Below, piece by piece: positions 35,030 through 43,312 of a stretch of 64,000 nucleotides of DNA. Origin of the DNA: Pseudarthrobacter sp. NBSH8 (GTDB taxonomy: Bacteria; Actinomycetota; Actinomycetes; Actinomycetales; Micrococcaceae); NCBI RefSeq assembly GCF_014217545.1, contig NZ_CP043178.1, positions 868,001 to 932,000 on the forward strand, given 5' to 3'. Both the position numbers and the translations under genes were made by a program. Positions within the stretch are counted from its first letter, which is position 1. Each line of letters starts with the position of its first letter. The notes below the pieces were generated by a model. The model ran no database searches and was not told the origin of the DNA. It saw nothing but the letters and a program-made list of their open reading frames with translations.

Positions 35030-36210
35030 GGTTCCACACTCTTCTGCAGTTCCAGGAGGTGGTCGCCCAGCGGGCCACTCACGGCAGGGTAAGTCACGAC
35101 GCCGGATGTGGTCTCTGGCGCCTGGCCCGCTGTCAGTGCCGCGGCCCCGCCCGCCAGCGCGAGAACAACCGGGATGGCCACTACCCAGAGCCGCGCCTTC
35201 TGTCCGGAACGGAACGACTTCCGCCGTCGCGTTCCCCGAGGGTCGCCGCGCTGATCGGCACCCGGCGCGGGCCTTGTCTGGGCTGTGACGGACGGCGTCC
35301 TGAACGGCATGGCCGGCAGCACACGCGTGGTTTCCGGTGCTAGTTCACCGGGAGTGGACGTCGGCGAGACAAGGGCCTGCCGCAGCACCGTCTCGACGTC
35401 CGCTGCTGCAGGGCGTTCCAACGGCTCGATTGCCGTCATGGCGCGGATCAGGTCGGCCCACTCGGCGGGGAGATCCGTGGGGATGCTGGGCGCGCGGTGC
35501 AGCCTGGCCACGGCGGACTCCACAGCGCTGCCGGGGAATTCCATCGTCTGTTTGATGCATTCGAGCAGGACCAGCCCCAGGGAATAGATGTCTGTGGCAG
35601 GGGTGAGGGGGGAGCCCACGGCCTGTTCGGGGCTGAGGTACGCCGCGGTGCCTACCATTGCTCCAGTTGCGGTCAGGCGGGTTGCGTCGGCGATTCGTGC
35701 TATGCCGAAGTCGGCCACCTTGGCCCGCAGTGGCTCCCCGGGCCGGGTCTGCACCAAGAGGATGTTTCCCGGCTTGATATCGCGGTGGAGGACGCCAAGG
35801 CCGTGGACATAGGCGAGTGCGTCAGCGATGCCGGCGCCTATGACGGCGAGCTCGTCCAGTGGGATCCCGCTGTGCCTGATCCGGCTGCGCAGATCCTGTC
35901 CCTCCACCAGTTCCATCGTCAGGAAGGGGCGGGGCTCATCCGGGATGCGTGCGTCAACGCCGACATCGAACAATGTCACGAGGCTGGGATGGTTCAGCGT
36001 TGCCAGCAGCGTGATCTCAGCTTGCTGGCGTTTCAACTCGTCTGCGTCCGGGGCCTGGGGTGCGAATAGCTTCAACGCCACGTCCCGGCCCAGATTCTCG
36101 TCCCGCGCGCAGTAGACGGACGACATGCCGCCGCGGCCGATCACCTCGCCCAGCCGATAACGTCCGCCCAGCACTTCAGTCCTGCTGGAGCGGCGCAATT
36201 CCGCCACCAT
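35026..36210 (-). CDS. Membrane-anchored serine/threonine protein kinase (PknB-like)
   Basis: A 394-residue Hanks-type kinase. Gly loop GRGGMSSVY (residues 25-33), Lys47 in VALKLF, catalytic HRDIKPGN (Asp144), DFG (Asp167) and the GTAAYLSPEQ activation segment end are all present, so it should be active. A transmembrane helix spans about 341-361 and leaves only some 30 residues outside, without PASTA repeats. The juxtamembrane part is rich in Thr/Pro/Arg. Its stop overlaps the lipoprotein start. Target unknown; possible substrates include the lipoprotein and nearby membrane protease. Confidence 0.9.
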   Translation of the reverse strand: MVAELRRSSRTEVLGGRYRLGEVIGRGGMSSVYCARDENLGRDVALKLFAPQAPDADELKRQQAEITLLATLNHPSLVTLFDVGVDARIPDEPRPFLTMELVEGQDLRSRIRHSGIPLDELAVIGAGIADALAYVHGLGVLHRDIKPGNILLVQTRPGEPLRAKVADFGIARIADATRLTATGAMVGTAAYLSPEQAVGSPLTPATDIYSLGLVLLECIKQTMEFPGSAVESAVARLHRAPSIPTDLPAEWADLIRAMTAIEPLERPAAADVETVLRQALVSPTSTPGELAPETTRVLPAMPFRTPSVTAQTRPAPGADQRGDPRGTRRRKSFRSGQKARLWVVAIPVVLALAGGAAALTAGQAPETTSGVVTYPAVSGPLGDHLLELQKSVEP

Positions 36211-36409
36211 ATCCGTTCCTCCCGGTGCGCTGCGGCACTGTTACCTTAAATCATAAGGCAACTTACTATGTTCGGGCGCTTCTTCGAATCACGGCAGCTC
36301 GAAGGACGACCAATCCTTTACGAACGTGGCTACGAATAGCGTCCGAAGCGATGTATCCCGCCCGGGTGAGGCGCTGTCAAGAACGATTCCGGTAGGCGAA
36401 AGGTTCCCG

Positions 36410-36691
36410 ATGACCGACTTGAAGTACACCCGCTTCCTTGCCGAATGCATCACCGTCGAGGCGGACGATGCTTCCGGGCTGACCGAAGACAAAATGTACG
36501 GTGTCTACGTCAGCTGGTGCTTCCTGAACGGGCTCAATCCCGGTGCGCAGCGTGTGTTCTGGGCCGCGATGGCGCAGAGCGGGCACCATCAGCGCCGGCT
36601 CCGCGCAGGCCGCTACTTCAGGCCGGGGCTGGGCATGACCGGCCCGGCGGCCGTGGATTACATCCTGTCGAGCCAGCCGAGCCTGGTCTGA
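36410..36691 (+). CDS. Small protein resembling the C-terminal domain of phage/plasmid primases
   Basis: A 93-residue protein: RFLAECITVEADDASGLTED, then LYxxYxxWC-like MYGVYVSWCFLNGL and AQRVFWAAMAQSG. This pattern resembles the winged-helix domain at the C-terminus of D5/P4-type phage primase-helicases (FLxECC...YxxYxxWCxxNGxxPxSxRxFxxxL). Here it stands alone without helicase or primase parts. Either a domesticated DNA-binding piece or a remnant; the undamaged frame favours a working small gene. It is the only plus-strand gene between the kinase and protease units. Confidence 0.55.
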   Translation: MTDLKYTRFLAECITVEADDASGLTEDKMYGVYVSWCFLNGLNPGAQRVFWAAMAQSGHHQRRLRAGRYFRPGLGMTGPAAVDYILSSQPSLV

Positions 36692-36759
36692 CCGTCCTGT
36701 CGAAGAGCCGCGTTGTGTCCGCGGAGTGACGTGCGCCTGAACTTCCGATCCAGCCTGTA

Positions 36760-39195
36760 TCACCCCGCGGTTGTGGTCGGAACTGGCGTGGGGGCGACCG
36801 GTGCTGGTTGGGTCGGCTCCGTGGTGGGAGCTACTTGCGCTGGGCTGCTTTCCGGTGCCGCCCCGCCGGTGGCAGGCGCCGGGGGAGGGGACGCCGGCGT
36901 CGTCGTTCCGGACGGCAAGGATGCCGGGGCGGTGGTGCCCGACGTGGGCGCGGCGCTTGATCCGGCCGTTGGGCCAGGTGACGGGGTGGTTGTGGGCGGC
37001 GTCGTGGAGGTGCCGGTTCCCTTTGCGGCGCTGGGATCGCTTTGGATGATCTCCTTGATCTGTTCCTTGAACGCGGTAAGGCGCCCCTGGATTTCGGACA
37101 GGGGGACGTTCTGGAGGTTCCGCCCGAACTCGGCAATGTCGGCCCATAGAGCGTTGAGCCTGGCCGTTCCGCCGTCGCTCAGCGGCCCGTCGAGCGTGAG
37201 AACGAGTTGACTGGCCAGTGCGTATGTCAGGCAGCGGAGGCAGTTGTAGTTAGCGGCTGCGGACAGATTCTCCGGCACGATCACATTGGCCTGACCCACG
37301 ATGAGCACCACCTGGAAGCCCACGGCCACGGCGGCGCAGTCGGCGCAGCTGGCGAACGCGTAGGCCTCGTTGGTGGTGTCCACGGGTTCGCCGTCTACGG
37401 CCCACACCAGCGCGAAGGCGACGTCGTAGACCACGGAGCCGTCCGTGGTGTTCACCGCCAGAGCCTGGTTCCCGTCCTGCTCCGGGGCGGCGGGCTGGTT
37501 GAACGGGAATACCCACGACGGCGCCGCGGCGGAACCGGCCGTCGTGCCGGGCGCTGTCCCGGCCCCCGCAGGAGCGCTGCGGGGCACCAGGACCGTGCTG
37601 AGCTGCGGGTTTTCCCGCGTCGGCTTCGCTGCTCCTGCGGGCAACAGGGCCACCGTCTTCCCGGTCCCGCCTTCCCGCAGGGCGGAGTACGCCGCCGTCG
37701 GAAATACGGCTGTGGTGACGTCGGCCAAAGTGCCGCGTTCGTACGGCTGCACCGGCCGGTAGGTGTCTGCTCCGGGCCACCAGGCCCAGGCCAGCCCGGC
37801 GGTCACCGCTGCGATGGCGGCCATCGCTACGGCCCGCTGCAGCGTCTTGCCGCGGGTCCGCTGCCAAAGTCCGGTGGTCAGCTGCCGGACCAACCGGAGC
37901 AGGATGTAGCCAACGCCCAGGATAGGAAGTACGACGGCGGCGATCGCCAGGGTGCGCACCGCGGCTCCGGCGATGTCCCCGGCCGCCAGGCTTTCGGACA
38001 ATTCCGACTGCTGTTTCAGGACGCTGGCCCATGCCGTGCCCAGGAGCCGCGGCAGCGAGAGGACCATCATGACCAGGCTAAGTACCAGCAGTGGCACCGT
38101 GACCAGCACCCAGACCGTGACCACTGCCCGTGCCCATGGCTTGAGCGCCTGGGCTGCGGGGTCCGTCCGGCGCCACGGCAGCAGCCCCAGCAGGGTCGGT
38201 TTGATGCGCTGGAAGAGGTCCGGAACACCGGTGGCGTCGGCCAGGATGTGGTAACCGTCAAACCGCACCAACGGAAGCAGCTGCCGGATCATCTGGAGAA
38301 TTTGGGTGACCACCACCAGCAACAGGGCGTCAAAGCCGGTGGCCCACCAGACACCCATGATGGCCACGGCCACCATCGCGTTGAAGTACAGCCCGCCCAG
38401 GTCGGTGCGGAGCCTGCCGCCCCGGCCCAAGCGGTAGGAGTCGGTGACATCGGTGAAAAACGCGGGCCAGATCAGGTAGAGGCCGGCGCCCATGGCTCCC
38501 GGTGTTGCGCCGCCACGGCGTGCGGCGGCAGCGTGGCCGAACTCGTGGAAACCCGCGGACAGGACAGTCACGGCCAGGACCAGCAGCACAAGGGCCGGGT
38601 TGGCGAACGCGTCGTGGGTTGCGGAGGCGAGGCCCTTGACCATGAGCACCCACCAGCACGCGGCGATGAAGGCTACGCACACAGCCGCCACGATGAGCGG
38701 GTTGAAGAGCACCGCGAACGGAGCCGTGAGCTTGCGGGTACGCTCCGGATCCGTCACGGTGTAGCGGAAGCGCATGCCCAGCAAGGGGTCGGCTTTCTTC
38801 ACCTCTGGCTGTGAACCGTCGGCCAGCCGGAGCAGCCCCAGCGGCAGGAGCTGGGATGTGATCAGTGTGCGGACGTTGTCCGCGCTGACCAACTTTCCGA
38901 AGCGGGCGCTGGCGTGGGCGGCGATCTGCTCTGTGGTCCGCTGGCCGTCTGTTGCCTCCAGCACCAGGTACAGCAGGCGTGTCAGCTGGATGGCCTGGCC
39001 ATCTGCCCTGCGGACCAGCGAGGGCGGCTCACGATATCCCGAACCCTTCGGTTCACCGAGCAGTTCAACGCCATGGGCCCGCGCGGGAACGTCGGGCAGG
39101 CGGGAGGCCGGCGGGCCGACGCCTATAGCCGTAGCGGGGGCAGGAGAAGCCGGCGGGCCGTCCATCCTGGGCGGCCCGCCGTGCACTGTACTCAT
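36760..39195 (-). CDS. RRE-like (PqqD-type) domain fused to M50/YydH-type membrane zinc metalloprotease
   Basis: An 811-residue protein. Residues about 45-125 resemble a PqqD-like RiPP recognition element (SLVRRADGQAIQLTRLLYLV ... ISSQLLPLGLL type). Then comes a multi-span peptidase of the M50 peptide zinc metalloprotease (YydH-like) kind: HEFGH at residues 217-221 and the third ligand in VRFDGYHILAD (Asp313). Further membrane spans run to about residue 490; beyond this lies an outside domain with paired cysteines (CADC, CLRC) and a Pro/Thr/Ser-rich tail of about 90 residues, likely wall-spanning. It follows the repeat-protein gene by 33 bp on the same strand. Role suggested: recognise and process the partner peptide during export. 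Confidence 0.75.
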   Translation of the reverse strand: MSTVHGGPPRMDGPPASPAPATAIGVGPPASRLPDVPARAHGVELLGEPKGSGYREPPSLVRRADGQAIQLTRLLYLVLEATDGQRTTEQIAAHASARFGKLVSADNVRTLITSQLLPLGLLRLADGSQPEVKKADPLLGMRFRYTVTDPERTRKLTAPFAVLFNPLIVAAVCVAFIAACWWVLMVKGLASATHDAFANPALVLLVLAVTVLSAGFHEFGHAAAARRGGATPGAMGAGLYLIWPAFFTDVTDSYRLGRGGRLRTDLGGLYFNAMVAVAIMGVWWATGFDALLLVVVTQILQMIRQLLPLVRFDGYHILADATGVPDLFQRIKPTLLGLLPWRRTDPAAQALKPWARAVVTVWVLVTVPLLVLSLVMMVLSLPRLLGTAWASVLKQQSELSESLAAGDIAGAAVRTLAIAAVVLPILGVGYILLRLVRQLTTGLWQRTRGKTLQRAVAMAAIAAVTAGLAWAWWPGADTYRPVQPYERGTLADVTTAVFPTAAYSALREGGTGKTVALLPAGAAKPTRENPQLSTVLVPRSAPAGAGTAPGTTAGSAAAPSWVFPFNQPAAPEQDGNQALAVNTTDGSVVYDVAFALVWAVDGEPVDTTNEAYAFASCADCAAVAVGFQVVLIVGQANVIVPENLSAAANYNCLRCLTYALASQLVLTLDGPLSDGGTARLNALWADIAEFGRNLQNVPLSEIQGRLTAFKEQIKEIIQSDPSAAKGTGTSTTPPTTTPSPGPTAGSSAAPTSGTTAPASLPSGTTTPASPPPAPATGGAAPESSPAQVAPTTEPTQPAPVAPTPVPTTTAG

Positions 39196-39228
39196 CTAGG
39201 TGTGCTCACGTGGGAGGTGGCGTCCGGA

Positions 39229-39930
39229 CTACTGCCGGAGATCGGACTGCTGGTCGGCGGAGGCGGTGGCTTCGCCGTCGATGTGCTGGCTGATGATGGC
39301 GTCCTGCTGGGCCACGGCGAAAGCGTTGCTGTCGATGGAGCCGATGTTCGCCGCAACGGCCGCGTCGATCGGTGCGGCAACGTTGGCGTTGGCAGCAACG
39401 GCGCCGTTGATCGGGGCCGCGATGTCCGCCTGGGCGGCAAGGTCCACATTGACGTTCAGGAGGTTTCCGTCCAGGGCCGCGGAAGGATCCACCGGCAGGG
39501 CGCCGACATCTGAAGCGGGATCTCCGGGCAGGAGGCCGCCGTCGGCGGTGCCGCCTGCGGGGGTGCTGCTGTCCGCGGTTCCGTCCCCATCGGCGGCCGG
39601 GTCGGCGCCCTGGTCAATGGTGCTGTCCTGGGTGGAGTCGGCTGTGGCATCCGCGGTGATGCCCTGGTCGATGATGACTCCCTGGTCAGCAAGGGCCTGG
39701 GCCTGGGATCCGAAGGAGAGGATGTTGGCGGAGGCAGCCGCGTCGATCGGGGCTGCGACGTTGGCATTGGCCGCGACTGCGAGATCGATGGGTGCCGCGG
39801 CGTTGATGCCCAGGTCCAAATCAGCATTCAGGTCCAGGACGGAGGCCACTTCCTTGTCGGGGAGCGCCGTGCCGCCTTGTGCCATCAGTTCTTCGTCGCT
39901 CAGCGGGTTTAGTCCCTGTTCAGTGCTCAT
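39229..39930 (-). CDS. Cysteine-free internally repeated protein, possible substrate of the M50 protease
   Basis: A 233-residue acidic, Ala/Asp-rich protein without signal peptide or cysteine. A leader-like N-terminus (MSTEQGLNPLSDEELMAQGG, then LPDKEVASVLDLNADLDL) precedes a 25-residue repeat found twice, at residues 46-70 and 172-196 (core AVAANANVAAPIDAA); each copy is followed by a Gln/Asp-rich segment (ADQGVIIDQGITADATADS and AQQDAIISQHIDGEATASAD). The leader followed by low-complexity modules recalls a precursor peptide, but it is much larger than normal RiPP precursors. GGAG lies 7 nt upstream of ATG 39930. It is the first gene of the two-gene unit. Confidence 0.75.
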   Translation of the reverse strand: MSTEQGLNPLSDEELMAQGGTALPDKEVASVLDLNADLDLGINAAAPIDLAVAANANVAAPIDAAASANILSFGSQAQALADQGVIIDQGITADATADSTQDSTIDQGADPAADGDGTADSSTPAGGTADGGLLPGDPASDVGALPVDPSAALDGNLLNVNVDLAAQADIAAPINGAVAANANVAAPIDAAVAANIGSIDSNAFAVAQQDAIISQHIDGEATASADQQSDLRQ

Positions 39931-39978
39931 GCGAAACTCCATCTCCGGCACGGTCGTCGCTGCCCCCAGTGAGCAGTT

Positions 39979-40007
39979 ACTACACCGATGTGCCTAATGC
40001 CCGTCAA
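39979..40007 (-). promoter_or_regulatory. Promoter of the repeat-protein/M50 protease operon
   Basis: On the minus strand TTGACG (40007-40002) and TGTAGT (39984-39979) are 17 bp apart, 49 bp before the ATG at 39930. This gives a leader of about 40 nt containing the GGAG ribosome site. Confidence 0.5.
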
Positions 40008-40106
40008 TAGTAAGCATGGTGATCATATTTCGGCATCCCTGGGCGAAGCAAAAACTATTGAGTTTTCGTTGCGCACAGTACATCCGGCGGCGGTACTGTG
40101 AGGCGC

Positions 40107-40496
40107 ATGGAGATGCGCCTTGAAGTTGTCCAGGTACCTGTGACCGATGTTGACAGGTCGAAGTCGTTCTATACGGAGAAGCTGGGCTTTGTCCTGGACC
40201 ACGATGTGGAGCACATCCCGGGAATGCGAGTGGTGCAGCTGACGCCACCGGGTTCGGCCGCCTCGATAGTCATTGGTACTGGAATGACGAGCATGACGCC
40301 GGGCAGCCTCGAGGGCCTGCAGCTTGTGGTGTCCGACATTGGCGGGGTCCGGGCCGAGCTCGTCCGCCTGGGCGCCGAGGTCAGCGAAATACAGGACATG
40401 GGCGGAGTGCAGTTTGCGTACTTTGCTGACCCAGATGGCAACCGCTGGGTCATCCAGGGCGCAACACCATCGGCCGTCAGGGACGCACACCTCTGA
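40107..40496 (+). CDS. VOC-fold (glyoxalase-like) protein
   Basis: A 129-residue VOC-fold protein: VVQVPVTDVDRSKSFYTEKL opening, central SLEGLQLVVSDI and the final FAYFADPDGNRWVIQG, which is the most typical glyoxalase/dioxygenase ending. Substrate unknown. The frame allows a start 9 nt earlier, but the ATG at 40107 is nearer to the family start. Confidence 0.82.
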   Translation: MEMRLEVVQVPVTDVDRSKSFYTEKLGFVLDHDVEHIPGMRVVQLTPPGSAASIVIGTGMTSMTPGSLEGLQLVVSDIGGVRAELVRLGAEVSEIQDMGGVQFAYFADPDGNRWVIQGATPSAVRDAHL

Positions 40497-40547
40497 TCGG
40501 GGCCGTGTCGCAGACGGCCGGTACCGGCGGGGGCGTAGGATGCCGCT

Positions 40548-40700
40548 ATGGGACTAATAATTGGGCTTCTGGTCATCTGGCTTGTTCTGTCGATCGTGGG
40601 CTTTGCCGTGAAGGGCCTCATTTGGCTGGCAATCATCGGCCTCATCCTGTTCGTCGCGACGGGCGTGTGGGGCTGGGTCAAGCGGAAGGCCAACGCCTGA
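40548..40700 (+). CDS. 50-residue hydrophobic membrane protein
   Basis: Below the usual length cut-off. ATG 40548 to TGA 40698-40700 encodes 50 residues with two hydrophobic helices (GLIIGLLVIWLVLSIVGFAV and GLIWLAIIGLILFVATGVW) and a basic end (WVKRKANA). GTAGGA lies 8-13 nt upstream. This is a common actinobacterial small membrane protein of unknown role. It stands between VOC and the GH13 gene, all in one direction. Confidence 0.7.
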   Translation: MGLIIGLLVIWLVLSIVGFAVKGLIWLAIIGLILFVATGVWGWVKRKANA

Positions 40701-40762
40701 CGAAGGGGATTACGCGGACCTACCTCGAAAGGGGTGGGTCATCCGTGAAGGGCATCAGCGCC

Positions 40763-42085
40763 ATGAACGAACCTCACTGGGTCCAGCACGCCATCTGGTG
40801 GCAGGTCTATCCCCTCGGCTTCGTGGGCGCGGAGAAGACCGCGACGCCGGAACCCGCCGCTGACCACCGGTTGCTGGACCTTGTCCCGTGGCTGGACTAC
40901 GCGGTGGAACTCGGGGCGTCGGGGCTGGCCCTCGGCCCCATCTTCGCGTCGGAGACGCACGGGTACGACACCACGGATTACTTCCGGATCGATCCCCGGC
41001 TCGGATCCGAGCAGGACTTCGACACCCTGGTGGCAGAGGCACACCGCCGCGGACTGCGCATACTGCTCGACGGCGTCTTCAACCACACCGGGCGCTCCTT
41101 TGCGCCGTTCCAAAATGTCCTCGTACGCGGGCCGGAGGCGGACACCGCCTCGTGGTTCTCGCTGGAGTGGCCCGAGGGTGCTGCTCCCGGCGTCGAACCC
41201 GCTTACCGCGACTTCGAAGGCCACCATCACCTCGTGGCGCTCAACCATGACGAGCCAGCTGTCGCCGATTTCGTTGTAGAGGTCATGGAGCACTGGCTGC
41301 GCCGGGGTGCGGACGGCTGGCGACTCGACGCCGCCTATGCTGTCCCGTCGTCGTTCTGGGCCCCGGTCACCGAGCGCGTCCGGTCATCCCATCCTGACGC
41401 GTACTTCGTGGGCGAGTACATCCACGGCGACTATGCAGCGGAGGTCCGGTCCGGCGGACTCGATTCCGCCACGCAATACGAGCTCTGGAAGGCTGTCTGG
41501 AGTTCGCTCAACGACGCGAACTTCTTCGAACTCGCAGCCGCGTTCGAACGACACAACGCACTCCTGGGCTCCTACGCACCGCTCACCTTCATCGGCAACC
41601 ACGACGTCACCCGGATCGCGAGCAAGCTCACCGACGCAGCACTGGTGCCGCACGCCGTCGTCGTCCTGCTCACGGTTGGCGGAACGCCGTCCATCTACTA
41701 CGGCGACGAGCAAGGCTACCGGGGCGTCAAGGAGGACAGGGCAGGGGGCGACGACGACGTGAGGCCGCTCTTCCCGTCCTCCCCCGACCAGCTCTCAGCC
41801 CTGGGAGGACCCATCTTCGCAGTGCACCAGGAGCTCATCGGGGTGCGGAGACGGAACCCATGGCTGCACCGTGCCACCACGGACGTCCTCCAGCTCTCCA
41901 ACGAGGTGCTTGCATACCGCATCGCCGTTGACGCAGATGCGCTTGTGGTCGCACTGAACCTCTCGCACGACACCCAGCGGATCAGCGCCGCAGGAGCCAC
42001 CGCCGTCGTCGCCGGACAGGCGACCGTCGATGTCGGTGCGGACGCCGTCCTCGTGCCGCCGCGGGGATGGGCCGTCCTGGGCTAA
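40763..42085 (+). CDS. Alpha-amylase family (GH13) glycosidase
   Basis: A 440-residue GH13 enzyme. The four conserved regions are readable: DGVFNHTG (region I), GWRLDAAYAV with the nucleophile Asp (II), YFVGEYIHGDY with the acid Glu (III) and FIGNHDVTRIAS (IV). There is no signal peptide, so it acts in the cytoplasm, on maltodextrin-like or trehalose-like substrates by family analogy. The N-terminus WWQVYPLGFVGAE is the usual start of a TIM barrel. ATG 40763 is used; GTG at 40745 is an alternative with a better-placed GGGG. Confidence 0.88.
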   Translation: MNEPHWVQHAIWWQVYPLGFVGAEKTATPEPAADHRLLDLVPWLDYAVELGASGLALGPIFASETHGYDTTDYFRIDPRLGSEQDFDTLVAEAHRRGLRILLDGVFNHTGRSFAPFQNVLVRGPEADTASWFSLEWPEGAAPGVEPAYRDFEGHHHLVALNHDEPAVADFVVEVMEHWLRRGADGWRLDAAYAVPSSFWAPVTERVRSSHPDAYFVGEYIHGDYAAEVRSGGLDSATQYELWKAVWSSLNDANFFELAAAFERHNALLGSYAPLTFIGNHDVTRIASKLTDAALVPHAVVVLLTVGGTPSIYYGDEQGYRGVKEDRAGGDDDVRPLFPSSPDQLSALGGPIFAVHQELIGVRRRNPWLHRATTDVLQLSNEVLAYRIAVDADALVVALNLSHDTQRISAAGATAVVAGQATVDVGADAVLVPPRGWAVLG

Positions 42086-42128
42086 GACGGTTGCGAGAGG
42101 CCGCTCAATCTAAGGTTGCGGCCGCCTT

Positions 42129-42430
42129 TCAGCGGACCACTCGATACCGCACGTGCGTCACGAGGCCGGTGCCGCTCACTTCCGTCGGCTCAAGCGTGAC
42201 GTTCCCGACGCCGTCGAGCAGCCGTTCGCCCGCTCCCAGGATCATGGGCGAGATGTGGAGCCGCAGTTCGTCCATCAGCCCGATTCGATCCCGTCGGTCA
42301 CGAAGTTGAACGTGGTGCCGCCCTGCATCTCCAGGGGCTCGCGTGGGTGATGAGTGAGGACGAAAACGTGTGCGTGATACGGCGGCTCCTCGCCCAAGGG
42401 CTCCGCAGTGCTTTGGTTCGGCCATAGCTC
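42129..42430 (-). pseudogene. Decayed RibD-C/dihydrofolate reductase-family gene
   Basis: Two pieces on the minus strand belong together. Upstream piece (about 42430-42292): GEEPPYHAHVFVLTHHPREP, then GGTTFNFVTDGIESG before a stop. Downstream piece: LMDELRLHISPMILGAGERL and a proper C-terminus (VTHVRYRVVR) ending at 42129. In intact relatives about 25-30 residues lie between them; here they are missing and the frame shifts. The N-terminal third is absent too. A dead dihydrofolate reductase-like gene. Confidence 0.75.
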
Positions 42431-42479
42431 CGCCGTGTCCTAGGATCAACTCCCGCCGCGGCGCACATATGCTCGATAT

Positions 42480-42623
42480 ATGGGCAAAAACCAGCACAGC
42501 GAGTTGGAAGGGCAGACCTCCATCAACGAGCTGCTCGACAAGCCCATCGGCGACACCCACATCCAGCTGGTGCTGCCCATCCATGTCCAACTCCGGCCAG
42601 GGGAATTCCGCCGCGTGTCCTGA
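42480..42623 (+). CDS. Possible 47-residue small protein
   Basis: ATG 42480 to TGA 42621-42623 encodes a polar peptide (GKNQHSELEGQTSINELLDK, then IQLVLPIHVQLRPGEF). Codon usage fits a coding frame, but there is no ribosome site and no family is recognised. It may be another fragment within this scrap-rich region. Confidence 0.35.
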   Translation: MGKNQHSELEGQTSINELLDKPIGDTHIQLVLPIHVQLRPGEFRRVS

Positions 42624-42737
42624 AGCGGCGGAGAACTGCCGTAGAACGACGACGGCGGCGCTTGGGCGGGAGCCGACGGTCGCCACGAGGGCGGAGCGGA
42701 CACGGCCAGTGCCAGTGGCGGTTATCGGGGGAAGCCT

Positions 42738-42986
42738 TTAGTGGCGGACCTTCCTGACTCTCAGGCCGCGTCGTGTCGCCGGAGTTCCAGTGTTCTGGTC
42801 CGCGATCCGGCGGAGACGGCGCGTGCGAATGCCGGTCCGGGCGTGGGCCTGGTCCATCGGTTGCGTTGGATGTATCGGCCTCGATGCGTTCCGCCGGTGC
42901 CGAGAGCGGAGAATGACAACTAGCGTCACGCCCAGCCAGGCGAACGCTGCCCCAATGACGAGAAAAACCGCCGGGATAGTGTCCAT
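42738..42986 (-). CDS. Possible small single-span membrane protein
   Basis: An 82-residue frame: a clear N-terminal membrane helix (IPAVFLVIGAAFAWLGVTLV) followed by an Arg/His-rich cytoplasmic tail. The first 35 residues look real; the tail is compositionally biased and may be frameshifted. No clear ribosome site. No family recognised. Confidence 0.4.
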   Translation of the reverse strand: MDTIPAVFLVIGAAFAWLGVTLVVILRSRHRRNASRPIHPTQPMDQAHARTGIRTRRLRRIADQNTGTPATRRGLRVRKVRH

Positions 42987-43091
42987 AATTAAGTCTAGAT
43001 CCCAATCCGTAAGCGCACTTATTATTTTCGCCGCCTGAGGATTGCCCGCTCCCGGCAGGCCCTAAGTCAGCCGGACGGAGGGGCGGGTGTT

Positions 43092-43285
43092 TCATATCGA
43101 AGCCGCAAACGGCGGGCAATCAATGAATCCGTTGCGGACATAGAGGCGCCGTGCCGGAGCGAAATACTCATCGGTTCCCGTCTCAAGGCAGATGGGCTCG
43201 TAGTCTCGGCGTCGGGCTTCGTCCACGATGTGCATGAGCATGAGAGTGGCCATGCCCCGGCCGCGCGCACTGGTTGCTGTAACGG
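43092..43285 (-). pseudogene. Fragment of a GNAT acetyltransferase gene
   Basis: On the minus strand, TSARGRGMATLMLMHIVDEA and then LETGTDEYFAPARRLYVRNG are the acetyl-CoA loop and last helix region of a GNAT enzyme. Both ends are missing: the upstream part is cut off next to the SRPBCC gene stop, and the frame stops in CPPFAASI where relatives have another 15-20 residues. A non-functional remnant. Confidence 0.72.
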
Positions 43286-43312
43286 GACCAGGTGGCGCTG
43301 GCCGGAGCCGCC

